A stretch of DNA of 64,000 nt from Melastoma dodecandrum (Eukaryota; Streptophyta; Magnoliopsida; Myrtales; Melastomataceae). The position numbers were made by a program, and so were the translations under genes. Under the pieces are notes generated by a model. It was not told where the DNA came from. It searched no databases and saw nothing but the letters and a program-made list of their open reading frames with translations. Positions within the stretch are counted from its first letter, which is position 1; each line of letters begins with the position of its first letter. Shown here one piece after another: positions 1-10,386 of this stretch. The stretch covers positions 62,001-126,000 of the forward strand of contig JARUPY010000412.1 in the NCBI GenBank assembly GCA_029817715.1, written 5' to 3'.

Positions 1-1
1 G

Positions 2-900
2 AAGGATTCGATCATGGTTGTGGTCGATAGATTCTCGAAAATGGCGCATTTCATTCCATTCAGAAGACGGACGATGCAACCAGTATCGCAGATCTATATT
101 TTCGAGAAATCCTGAGGTTGCATGGAGTACTAAAGTCAATTGTATCAGATCGAGACGTCAAGTTCTTAAGCTACTTTTGGAAGACGTCGTTGTGGTACAA
201 GTTGGGAACGAAGCTCGTTTTCAGTACAGCCTATCATCCGCAGACCGATGGACAAACAGAGGTTGTCAATCGTACTATAGCTGCAATCCTTCGAACCTTA
301 GTCTCGAAGAACCAGAAGGATTGGGACGTGAAGCTCGCTCATGCGGAGTTTGCATACAACAAAGCTCCAAGTTCGACAACGAAGCCATCACCCTTTGAGG
401 TTGTTTACGCACTCAATCTTTTAGTCCCTGTCGAACTAATGCCTATGAGTAAAGCGAGATCTGTTAGCCGGGATGCTGAAGAGCGCGCAAAGGAGATGAG
501 AATGCTCCGTGAGAAGGTTCGAGTCCAGATCGAGAAGGCCAACAAACGCTATGAAGAGAGGGCCAATCGAGGACGTAGGGAGAAGATTTTCCAGCCTGAA
601 GACTTGGTTTGGATCAATCTGAGGAAGGAGAGATTTCCTGCCAAGAGGAAGAACAAATTGATGCCTCGAGCAGAAGGACCCTTCAAGGTCATTGAGCGCG
701 TCAATAACAATGCCTACAAGATTGATCTCCCAGGATAGTTTGGAGTTTCAGCCACCTTTAATGTCAAGGACCTTATTCCATTTGTTGAAGACAATGAGCT
801 TGAGAGTTTGAGGACAAACTCTTTTCAACAAGGGGAGGATGATACAAGGACCATCGACGCACCATCGACTAGAGCCGTCAGCTTGCTCATTATCGACTAG
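2..900 (+). pseudogene. Ty3/gypsy integrase, C-terminal half, broken
   Basis: Remnant of the pol end of a chromovirus-like Ty3/gypsy element that enters the window from the left. Translation shows the integrase core around the second and third catalytic acids (SDRD near 145, then YHPQTDGQTE near 230) and the C-terminal GPF(K)VIERV / ATFNVKDLIPF block. The reading frame changes near position 60: MAHFIPF is in frame 2 and the continuation KTDDATSIADLYFRE is in frame 1, so one indel is present. A TAG at 736-738 interrupts the frame before FGVSATFNVKDL, and the natural end is a TAG at 898-900. It cannot give an active integrase. Its sequence type differs from E1-E3. Confidence 0.88.
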
Positions 901-1759
901 CTGTCGAACCAAGGTGCCGTCGAAGGAAGTCTGGTCGAAGCATATGCAACCTTGCATTGAAAAGAGGCATTAAAGGTGCATTGATTGTCCAGCCACCCTC
1001 GCCTCCACTATCTTGCATTCACGTTTGTTGCATTTCCAATAAGCCATTTATGGTTCATCCATGAATGTGGCGTTGTATGCATTATTTTACATTCATTGTC
1101 TTGCATTTAAGTTCTTGTTCAGGTAATCCCTATATAATGGGAGCCTTTGTAAGCATTTGGGAGAACTTATTATCATCAGATTATAAACCCTTTGTTCCCC
1201 CAAAGGCCTCTACTAGCTAATATAATGCAAGGTTAGCCACCCTACCCGAATTGAATTTTGTTCGAAGGGAAAAGTCGGCCCCAGATTAAACCACATTTCC
1301 GAGTCTTAAAAGAGAGAGGGAATGACTCATGCAGTAGTTAAGGTAAGAAACGGTTTTACCACCCCTGACACAACCCTCTTCTGCGTCGACGAGTAGTTTG
1401 TTGCTGTGTCCAACCAACCCCAGAAACCAAGTTGTCGAACAATCAAACAAGGAGCAGGAACACTATCTTTCCCAAAATTTATATCCCGCGACAAGTGGAG
1501 ACGTCAAATGGCCAAATAAAGCGCTATAAATTTACCAAGATGGTTGCCCCATCTCCCGTTTTGCCAATACAATCACAAAGGAGAATGAAAGAGGAGATGA
1601 GGAGCATACTGCCTCCTCTGCACACTTCATGGAGTGATTCCGATTCTGTTACGAAGTGAGCGAAAAGAAAAACAAATATCACAAGAGATGGTTCAAGCTA
1701 CCTCGTGCCTGTCTGGGCTTTAGCTTCAACACACAGCTAAGTAATGATCGCGAGGAGGT
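901..1759 (+). other. probable 3' LTR of the gypsy remnant, then intergenic
   Basis: No gene is seen here. The stretch directly follows the integrase stop, where a 3' LTR is expected. It contains a TATA-like CCTATATAATGGG near 1129-1141 followed by an ATAAACCC stretch, consistent with a plus-oriented LTR promoter. LTR borders could not be fixed because the partner LTR lies outside the window. The part nearest 1759 is probably the 3' untranslated region of the minus-strand kinase gene. Confidence 0.4.
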
Positions 1760-4700
1760 TCAGGATACTGTTCTTCCATAGCAGACTGATGCGATGTAAA
1801 GATTCTTCGCCCATTTCTCCTGCATACACAATTTAGAACTTGCCTCAGTATCAGATTAAGGGACGACGATGGAAAACCATGGCTAAACTTTAGAAAGGTA
1901 ATCAGACACCCACCTTCACATGTGTACTCGGGAAAGCAGAAGTCCGAAGTGTCTCTTGTGTCTCATCCATAGGTTTCCTCCTTGGTACACTCAGTACAAG
2001 TGCGGCCTGGTCCCATGTTGCAGCAGTCGCCGTAATACGGTACCCACTGTCCCAACGCCGGTGTATGCCTTCACTTGGGTAAAGGAAATCCAGTTCGACC
2101 ACCTAAAAGAAAATCCAAATCACATTTTCTTTTAGATAAATTGCTTTGTTAGCCCTTAAATGTCCCGAAATAGGGACAACTATGTCTCTTGTGTTTGTCA
2201 TAAGATAGAATTATTTATTAGATTGCATTTCCATCAATAAGTCCATGTTGACAGTAAGATTCCCAGCCAAATACAATCTGAACAATTCTAGGATCAAACT
2301 GGCAGTTTCTCACAGTGAAATTATGGGATTGAACTTCTCATTTATTATAAACAGGACAGAGAAAATCATTATTAGCATAATAGCCATATTAGCATCAATC
2401 AGTAAGTTACCTGGTCAGAAAATCCAGCACCACGAGACATTACCACAGCCCACCTACTCCCCGCGGTGCCCATGGCAGTCACGTAGAAACCCTCTTTCCA
2501 TTTTTTGTTAATCCACTTGTAAGGGAACGATTCACTAACTTTGTAAGACTGCTGCAGGTATTGGGTGCCTGTAATCAGCGAAATGAACAAGTCAGTAAAG
2601 GTCAAATAAGCATATGAAAGTAGAGGCATTAGCATCATCAAAGACCTTTAGACATCACGACTAATGAGCTCCCATTATTCGCTCCAGCTATTGCACTGAT
2701 ATAATAGTTCTTTTCCCACTGTTCCAGTATCCATTCCTAGGATAAAAAGAGAGAGATGGGGGCAGAGGTCAGGCTGAATGAAAAAATACAAAGAAACTAG
2801 GCGTGCTCCAGCTGCAAAAGAAAAGGATAAGGCAGAAATAAACTGAAAAGGATCTACCTTGTGAAGGAAGAATGGCGATAGCTCATACACTTGATGAGTG
2901 AACCCTGTGCCAGCATCCATGATCAAAGCCCATAGGTTTTGAGCAGAAGCAACGCTGCTTATAAATAAACCATCCTCGTTTCCTTTCTCGATGTGCTGGC
3001 TGAGTCTTACATCGGTAACATTATAATGATACCTGCAGAGAGAGATATGTCAATGCTTCAGAAGCATCGTGAAACAGGTTATCTAATAAGCTGCAGGAGT
3101 TCAAACAAAGGCGGGGCAGCGAAAAGTACCTTTGCTTCATAGGACGCCTAGCATTATATATACTAATCCATTGTGTCGCAGGCATGCCCAGTCGAACCTT
3201 CTTTTTTGGTTGTCCATCATCATCCTCGTCATTTTCCATTGTCAACCTTCCTCGCTTCTGGCCCACTACAAGCTGCCCAAAACAAAGGGACGGTCAGTCC
3301 GACGACAGCTATGTATAAAACCGATTTCCGCTAAGACTTATGCAAATAAATGAGAGCTAGTCGTGAACCTTCTGGGCACCGTCCGTATTAATAGGTCTAA
3401 TGTCTGGATTGGGTCCCACAATCCCGTCAAAAAGGGAAATATATTTCGCGTACTTGGGCTCCTCGTCAAACTTCAAGTTCACAACGTGTTCAACAAACTG
3501 CCGAAATGGCATTGGACAAAGGCAACAAAGAGTTTCTGGAGATGTCGCCATCTTCTTTTTGCAAACAAGGAAACCTTTATTTTCACCCTAAATAATAAGC
3601 CCCATAAAGCTGTCAAAAATCAAAATTTCCACAGATGGGAAGGATTGTATACTCATGAGTATTATAAAGGCAACCTGATATCCTTGCCACGGTAAACGAC
3701 CCCGAAGGAGGAAAATGATGGTGTAAGCAAGAGATTCCAGATCATCCCTCCTACTTCCAGTTCTCCCTAAATGAGCATGTACACTAGCATAACGTACTGT
3801 TCCCCTGCAAACATGATACCAATGAGCTAGCATTTACTAGGTATGGCTCAGAAGATGCGACAAGCATCTTACTTGGCCCTAATGTAGCCATGCTCAGTTA
3901 CAATACCTGAAGACGTCTGGTCTTTGATCATAATCAACATGATTACCGGTTGAACTATCCCGCCACTTCGTCGCTGATAGGCCAAGAAAATGAAATAATC
4001 AGTAAGAAGAAGGAATTCAATGCAAGAATTTGGAGCTTATTTTACTGTACCTAAACCAAGATCGACAAGAAACAACTTCTTCTCATCAGGCGATCCAGGA
4101 GGGCCGAGCAGAAAATTCTCAGGCTTGACATCACCATGAATATACCTGCCAGATGATTTTTTTTTTTTTGATAAGTTAGACAGAAAGATTTCAGTAAACT
4201 AACATTGCACATGACTAAATAAAAACAAACAGCTTTATTATACCACATCATTTCATCAGAGTGTCAATCATGAAGTCATGAAACCTAAAAAGAATATTCA
4301 CAAACTTCTAAAAAACTTTTAGGATGACCAGCTTCCCCATATCCTGCACCAGCCGGAGACTGGTCAGCGCTATGAGGAATTATAGTTTGAAACTGATGGC
4401 AGCATGCAAACAGATGTAGTGGGATGAGAAGGATCTGTCAACATGGCATACGATAGCTACTTCAACTACAAAGGTGGAGAAGCTTACCCCTTAGAATGAA
4501 TCTTTTCCAAAATTGATATAGCTTCAATTGCAATGCACGCTACCATTTCAACGGACATTCTGGGGATATATCATACATCCAGTTTAGCAATGTAAAAAAA
4601 TGCCAGCATACAATGTTGAAAATCACACAAGTAAAGGTCACTCTGACAACATACGTGTGAGAATTATTATTCCATACATCCCATAAGCTTGGACCAAGCA

Positions 4701-6730
4701 TATCCATCACCTGCCAGTAATCAATCATCAGCAAATATAAATTACAGTAATTGATAAAGATAAGAAGCAACATCCAATGGACTATAAATGAAATACCAAA
4801 GCCTTACCATAACATAATAATCACCCTGCCGACCCTTGTAGTGTACTCGAGGTACTCCATGACTGCCGCCGAGTGTGCTGCAAATGAGCCAAAGGCGGTT
4901 AAAGTCCTTTGATCGGTATGTGTTACAAAACATGTGGCTAAAAATACTACCAATATATCACCTGTAAACTTGCCATTCATAAGGAGGTCCATAATTGCAT
5001 CCTTTGCTACTCCTGTGTTCAAATTTTAGTGCTACCTAAACAATTGATAGCAGCATCTTCTAAGAAGAAACATCAAAAGCATTGGGGCTGAACGGAAAAA
5101 AACATGTAAACAAAATGCACACACCTCTACAGCTCCTGCACCATATGTAATATCACTTGAACTACCGGCAGAGATACGCCGGCCAACATAAACTTGTCCA
5201 AAACCACCTTTTCCTAATTTTCTTTCAACTTTGTACACCGGGGAGTTGCCGACTTGGACCTGCAGCCCAAAAATTTAATAAAATCTCAGAAGATCATTAC
5301 AGCCTCAAAACTCAACAGCTTAGACAAATATAGGCTTTCGATTCTTAGCTTTATTAAAAAAAAAAAGAACCATAACATGATATCCAAAAGCACTTTCACC
5401 AAGTACTGAGCTCCACACGACAGAGATAAATAAGTACTCAGAGAAAACTAAGAAGGGCTACACGAGAAAGAAATCAAAGAGTAACTGCATACTCAATGAT
5501 TTTACGTCAATGACTTAGTTAGATATGACATGCCTCGCCTAATTAATCTGACCATGAGAAAATGTGGAGAGCTTAGTATTGCGAAATACCATTTACAACA
5601 AATACTGGTTTGCATGCCAAATCCCATCGAATCAATTATTGGTTGCTTAAATATTGCTTTGGAAGGGAAAACACTATTTATTTCATATGTATAATCGTCA
5701 GAATTAAATGAATATGCAAGCGACATGAAAATCACAGCTCGGTAGTGGACTGGTGAACTAAAAAGAAAATTCAATGAATAGATAGAGTCAAATCGAGCCT
5801 CAATGAAACAGTTGCCATCTAGAGCATAGAAAGAGTGCAATGGCTATAAAGGTATATGGGAGAATCCACAAAAACATTTTATTGTAAATGAAAAGATGCT
5901 GCAATGGCATTAAATCAATAATAACACACGACACACATGACTCCAGCTCGCATTCGAACATCTGTTTCCTTCAATTGTGAAATAAAGTCTACAACATACA
6001 GCTTCAGGGAATTATATCAACACTAAATCCACAGAAACCTCCAAAACAGCAGCAGGCAAAAAGGAAACCATCTACACCTCCAAACAGCAGTTAACTGCAG
6101 AAATTCAAAGCCCTTCTTATTTGGCCATTCAGAACATACTCAGGTTTCCAACTCCCCCTCCAAGCAAACTGCGACTAAAACTGGGTACCCAGAAATAACC
6201 ACCGACTATTCACTTCCTCAAGTATGTATGCCTATATCTAGAAATACCTTCCAGATCAGTGGATGACTGAGTCCGTACTCATTGTACTGCAAGTATTTCA
6301 GAACTCTGAGAAACAGTATAAAGAAATAGTTCAGCGGAAAGACCACCTTATCTGGCAAAGGGGTGGTGTTTCCCTCCTCCTCGGCGCCTCCGCCAACATT
6401 CGCCCTGTCCCCGCCACTACCATAATCACCCATCCCCTTCTCCTTGTCCTTCCTCTTAACCTCCAAACCCGGTTCCCTCTTCTCACCCTCCTCTTTCGCT
6501 TCCACCTCAGGCTCCTTCACCTCCTGAACTATATTCTCATCAACCCCCGCCCTCTCAGTATTCCTCGCCTCCTCTAGCAGTGCCCTACTCCTCCTCCGCG
6601 TCCTCGTCGCAATCGCGTCCAACGGCCGACCCTCGTTCCTACCGCTGTCGTCGCCCTTGTCGCCGTTCCGGTTGTTGTTGTTGTTGCGAGTTGCCCGTCC
6701 CCCGCGTCCCGTGTTACGCAGTACCGGCAT
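1760..6730 (-). CDS. HD16: casein kinase 1-like protein HD16 / MLK-type nuclear Ser/Thr kinase
   Basis: I derived 16 exons (minus strand, high to low): 6730-6347, 5259-5125, 5035-4962, 4877-4808, 4710-4655, 4559-4488, 4145-4051, 3973-3907, 3804-3675, 3587-3369, 3272-3130, 3032-2858, 2736-2646, 2568-2411, 2102-1914, 1819-1760. All introns are GT/AG. The exons sum to 2118 nt, an open frame of 705 aa, close to the family length. Exon 1 is a charged low-complexity N-terminus with Arg/Lys-rich nuclear-type clusters. The kinase domain starts near residue 137: Gly loop [11 protein letters not shown] at 144-, VALK lysine about 177, HGDVKPEN with Asp 269 and Lys 271, DLGLA with Asp 292. A basic segment [15 protein letters not shown] and a long conserved C-terminal region ending in [10 protein letters not shown] follow. 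Rice HD16/EL1 phosphorylates flowering and gibberellin regulators; Arabidopsis MLK kinases act on histone H3 and light-signalling proteins. Role here is inferred from family. No lesion was found. Confidence 0.95.
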
Positions 6731-7169
6731 ATTTCATGGTGCGGCGGCAATCATCAACCAGCCGAGAAAAGACAAAAAGATCGGAACTTTCCGCTTCACT
6801 CGGCAAAACTAACGAACCCAGTAACAAAAAATCAGGGCGTTCCAATGATCAATCGATCGACAGGGTAGTGCCGATTGGGAGGCGGGTTTTCTTGCTACTG
6901 AAGAGAAGTGGGGAAAGATTGAAAGAATCTAGGGGAAAACAATGTGGGGAGAATCGAATAGGCAGCTGCTGCGACTGATCGATTGAACGGGTGGGAGATT
7001 TGATGGGTCGATTCTTGGAATTTGGGAATTAGGGTTTCGAGTGCGGGGAGCAATCTTTGGGCTTTCTTTTCCTTTTTGTTGTTTTATTTTTTTGGGGCAA
7101 TCATATTTGGTTTTCGTCCGGATAAATATCGTGGGTCGACCTATTAATTCCTTTATGGTTTTTTTTTCT
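6731..7169 (-). promoter_or_regulatory. 5' flank of the HD16-like gene
   Basis: About 440 bp between the kinase start codon and the inverted-repeat element at 7170. It should hold the 5' untranslated region and proximal promoter. No convincing TATA box was seen at a normal distance. The far part is T-rich. The foldback element at 7170-8072 begins within about 450 bp of the start codon. Confidence 0.4.
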
Positions 7170-8072
7170 CGATATTTAGCCCCAATTATTGGCCAACTTT
7201 ATGTTTTGTTATATCGTTTAAAAATTTTTGAATTTGACCTTATTTTAATTTTACTTTTCGATTTGGCCTTATTCGTAACGGACGTTAGGAGGAGCCGACG
7301 TGTCACTAACGTCCCTTTTTCTCTTCCTACGTGGATCCTAATATAATATTTTTTTTACCTACGTGGACAAAGGAGGGGGGAGAAGAGCGGAGAAGAGGGG
7401 GAGGGGATTCCCAAAGGAGGAGGGAGAAGAGAGGGGGGGGGGGAGGGAGTGGGTGCAGGGGGGCGGGGAGTGGGTATGGGGGCGAGGGGGGGCGTGGGTG
7501 TGGGGGGAGGGGGAAGGGGCTGGAGTGGGTGTGGGGGCAGGGGGGAGGGGGCTGGAGTGGGTGTGGATGCAGGGGGATGGGGGTGGGAGTGGGGGCGAGG
7601 GGGAGGGGGTGGGTGTGTGAGCGGGGGGTGGGGCGGGGAGGGGGGGCCGTGGGTGTGGAAGCAGGGGGAGGGGGTGGGTGTGGGGGCGAGGGGAGGGGGC
7701 CCGTGGGTGTGGGGGCGAGGGGGAGGGGCGGGAGTGGGTGTGGAGGCAGGGGGAAGGAAGTGGGGTGAGGAGGGGGGGCCATGGGTGTGGAGGCTGGGAG
7801 AGGAGGATGGGGCGGGGAGGGGGGGCCGTGGCGTGGGGAGGGGGAAGGGGGGCCGTGGGGCGGGGAGTGGGTGTGGTGACGTGGAGGCATAACTACACGT
7901 CAGAAGACTACGTGGACATAATATTACAGACGTTAGTGACACATCGGCTCCTCCTAACGTCCGTTACGAATAAGGCCAAATCGAAAAGTAAAATTAAAAT
8001 AAGGCCAAATTCAAAAATTTTTAAACGATATGACAAAACGTAAAGTTGGCCAATAGTTGGGGCTAAATATCG
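7170..8072. mobile_element. foldback element FB-C, 147-bp inverted arms around a G-rich core
   Basis: The left arm, 7170-7316, and the right arm, 7929-8072, are near-perfect reverse complements. The left starts CGATATTTAGCCCCAATTAT and the right ends in the complementary GGGGCTAAATATCG. Both contain TTCGTAACGGACGTTAGGAG, direct or reversed. The arms enclose a G-rich minisatellite. This matches a non-autonomous foldback/MITE-like transposon or a hairpin-forming derivative of one. No transposase is encoded. Target-site duplications are not obvious. Superfamily unknown. Confidence 0.8.
7370..7885 (+). repeat. G-rich minisatellite (core of FB-C)
   Basis: About 510 bp in which the plus strand is almost all G with A or T spacers and very little C. 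It consists of variable units of the form GGGGGAGGGGGTGGGTGTGG. Dozens of G runs of three to nine bases lie within short spacing, so the plus strand has very high G-quadruplex potential. Open frames on both strands run through it only because stop codons are rare in such sequence; none should be annotated as a gene. Confidence 0.9.
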
Positions 8073-8530
8073 ATAATTTGCCTTTATTATATCAAAGTTT
8101 TTATGAGTCAGGGTTTATTAGATAACTGGTGTATGAGTGGATTTGATGGAAATTAAAATTAATTAGAGTTCATAAATATCCCCCCTCTTTTTGATAAAAT
8201 TGCTTAATTGGGGGAAGCTGGAGGGTCTGGTCGGACTTGGGCTTTAATAATTTTATTTACGTCAACGGCTGCCCAGGCCCAAGAATCGGGCATAAATTCC
8301 GTTAAGATTGTCTAAAGCTCGTCTAATTGATATTATTTATATAAAAACAAATATTTTATTGTTTGGGTGGAGTTTATCGGGTGGGGCAGGCCTTACCCAG
8401 CGAACAAGCGCATCCAGGGCAAATGACAAATGTATCGGGCTACGGCCCAGTACGAATTATAATCGAGTCGGGCAGACGAACGGGTCTAGGAAATAATCAT
8501 TAAATATATTACGGTACGTTTTTATAAAAA
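8073..8530. other. intergenic, nothing recognised
   Basis: AT-rich single-copy-looking DNA between FB-C and the first copy of the S repeat. No gene, RNA or repeat was recognised. Confidence 0.5.
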
Positions 8531-9029
8531 ATAAATATGTGTTGATTTTCCTATTTCTAATAATAATGTTATACAACAACTATACATTTTCCGTCCATTC
8601 GTTACTTTTTTTTTTTTACTTTCGTATTAAATATGATATGCGGTAGAATTAAGGTGCATGGAATGGATAAACCCTGGAATCTGAAAGAAAGCGAAGTTTC
8701 GAGCGACGAGTAGTTTCATGGTTGTAGAATCCACGATACAAAGTGTGATTTATGATAAAAATCATTTCGGAATATGTGATATGAGTGTCGGTTTTATTAT
8801 AATCAATTTATATGATGTGTGTGTATCCTAATAAGATCTCATCAGCGAATTCGGATATTCTTTTTAAGAAAGCAAATAACCTCATAAATGTTTGTTCCCC
8901 GAGTGTCTGATTTTCCACCATCATAAAAATTAGAACGAAAAGGTCTCGGTCTGGATAAATATATGGACCCGAATCCAGGGGACTGTAAATAAATTGTATG
9001 GTTCATCAAGCATTTCTGCCACCACCACC
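8531..9029 (+). repeat. S repeat, copy 1 (left flank of E1)
   Basis: About 497 bp from GTGTTGATTTTCC to CCACCACCACC, repeated in the same orientation at 22255-22444 plus 22910-23204. By eye the copies differ at only about six to eight positions. Copy 1 abuts the left LTR of E1 exactly at its TG end. Copy 2 starts two bases after the right LTR. Copy 1 lacks the solo LTR found in copy 2. No coding content was recognised. Confidence 0.88.
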
Positions 9030-10177
9030 TGTTCGCCTATAGAACGGATCACGTCGGAAATATTTGGCAAAGGACTCACAGGAATTGAGTTTGTGGTCGC
9101 CAGTAAGAAGATGCACAATTTTATGGAAATCAAATGCAAGTCTTACAATCTTAATGAATAAAGAAAACAGGGCTTACAGCCATTAGAAATGGAAAAAAAA
9201 TGCAAGTGTTGACAACGATGTGGAAATCTGTGACGGCGGAGAACTTGTGACGAAGGCCTTGGAAGCTCGCTCCGTCGGTGGTAGTCGCTGGCGGAAAGCT
9301 GTGACGAAGGCCTTACGAGCTCACTCCGTCGGTGGTGTCGCTGGCGGGAGTTGACGGCAAAGGCCCTACGAGCTCACTCTGTTGGTGGAAGGGGAGTTGA
9401 CCTACAAACCGGGTCGAGGTGTCTAATTCCTAAGGTTGACGAACAAACTTCAGAGTTTTGGCTGTGTATGGTCGTGCTTTGTCTTTGGAAACTCCTTTGC
9501 TATTTATAGTGAGCTCGTACGTGTCTAACACGTAACGAGTGGATCTTGTTACAGATCGTGTCATAGATCGTGATCCCTAGTATCGTAGGAGTGTCCCAAC
9601 AACTTCCCATGAGATACGGGATCACGTTCCTGAAAATTAGAATCGGTTACGATTCTTAACAATCGTGATTTTAAGAATAAATAAATTTATTCCCATCTCG
9701 TCGACTTGCTTTGTTTGTACGGGCTTTGACTGCTGTAGTTGCCTTCGTTCAGGATAAGGTCGATTTGACCCTATGAGTAGACCTAGCTACTATTGGGTCC
9801 TATTGGTAGTCATATCTTAGTGGTGAGTTGACCTAGTCGACTCTATACATGAGTCGTCTTTAGTAACTCCATTGTGGGTCGACTTCATCGTGAGTTAACC
9901 CAACCGAGCTCGTCATGAGTCGACCTGGGTGACTTTGTCATGAGTTAACCCAGTCGACTTCGTCATGAGTTAACCCAGTCGACTTCACTATGAGTCGACC
10001 TGGGCGACATCGTTATGAGTTAGCCCAGTCGACGTTGTCATGAGTCAGCCTGGGCGACTTCGTTCTGAGTTAGCCCAGTCGACTTTGTCATGAGTCGGCC
10101 TGGGCGACTTCGTTCTTAGGTAGTGTGATGATTCCTGGGCTCTAAGCCCAGGCCCAAAATTATTTACTATGTCAACA
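9030..10177 (-). repeat. E1 3' LTR (1148 bp)
   Basis: Starts TGTTCGCCTATAG and ends GTCAACA on the plus strand, matching 21155-22252. It contains a triplicated segment of about 57 bp at 9240-9395 (repeated CTCACTCCGTCGGTGGTGTCG) and the 25-bp subrepeat array described separately. It is 50 bp longer than the other LTR because it has two more 25-bp subunits. A TATAAATAG box (minus) is at 9508-9500. Confidence 0.95.
9886..10115. repeat. 25-bp tandem subrepeats in the E1 LTR
   Basis: A run of about nine imperfect 25-bp units of the form TGAGTTAACCCAGTCGACTTCGTCA, alternating with variants containing GAGTCGACCTGGGCGAC. The matching array in the other LTR has two fewer units, so unit number changed after insertion. 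In element orientation the array lies in the U3 part, upstream of the TATA box, where enhancer-like repeats are typical. Confidence 0.8.
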
Positions 10178-10180
10178 TAA

Positions 10181-10193
10181 GCCCCCCTTTTAT
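10181..10193 (-). other. E1 polypurine tract
   Basis: The minus strand reads ATAAAAGGGGGGC, followed by TTA and the TG of the 3' LTR. This is the expected plus-strand primer position. E3 has a related GAGGGGGGCTTA at the same place. Confidence 0.75.
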
Positions 10194-10232
10194 GCTGGGT
10201 TAGCTATGCTGACTTAGCAAAAAATCACACCC

Positions 10233-10239
10233 TATATAA
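10233..10239 (+). promoter_or_regulatory. TATA box of the antisense gene in E1
   Basis: CCTATATAAGGG on the plus strand, 56 bp inside the 3' LTR border and about 150 bp before the ATG at 10387. Initiation about 30 bp downstream would exclude the upstream in-frame ATG at 10246 and make 10387 the first usable start. The promoter is inside the element, not in the LTR. Confidence 0.65.
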
Positions 10240-10386
10240 GGGAGAGTGAGTGTCCTTTTCCCGCCCATCTCCTTACTTGCTCAACACTTCTTCACCTACG
10301 TCCTCAAGAAACCCAGAAAACCCTCGTTCTTGAAACCCTCCGTCCCTTCCATCTCCTTCACCAAAATCTCTCCGATCTTTAAAAAG

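Noticed and set aside
18..398. 126-codon plus frame at the window start
   Set aside because: It overlaps the integrase in another frame and shows no protein family.
7327..7942. Long Pro/Ser/His-rich and Gly/Arg-rich open frames on both strands
   Set aside because: They are translations of the G-rich minisatellite in several frames. Absence of stops follows from base composition.
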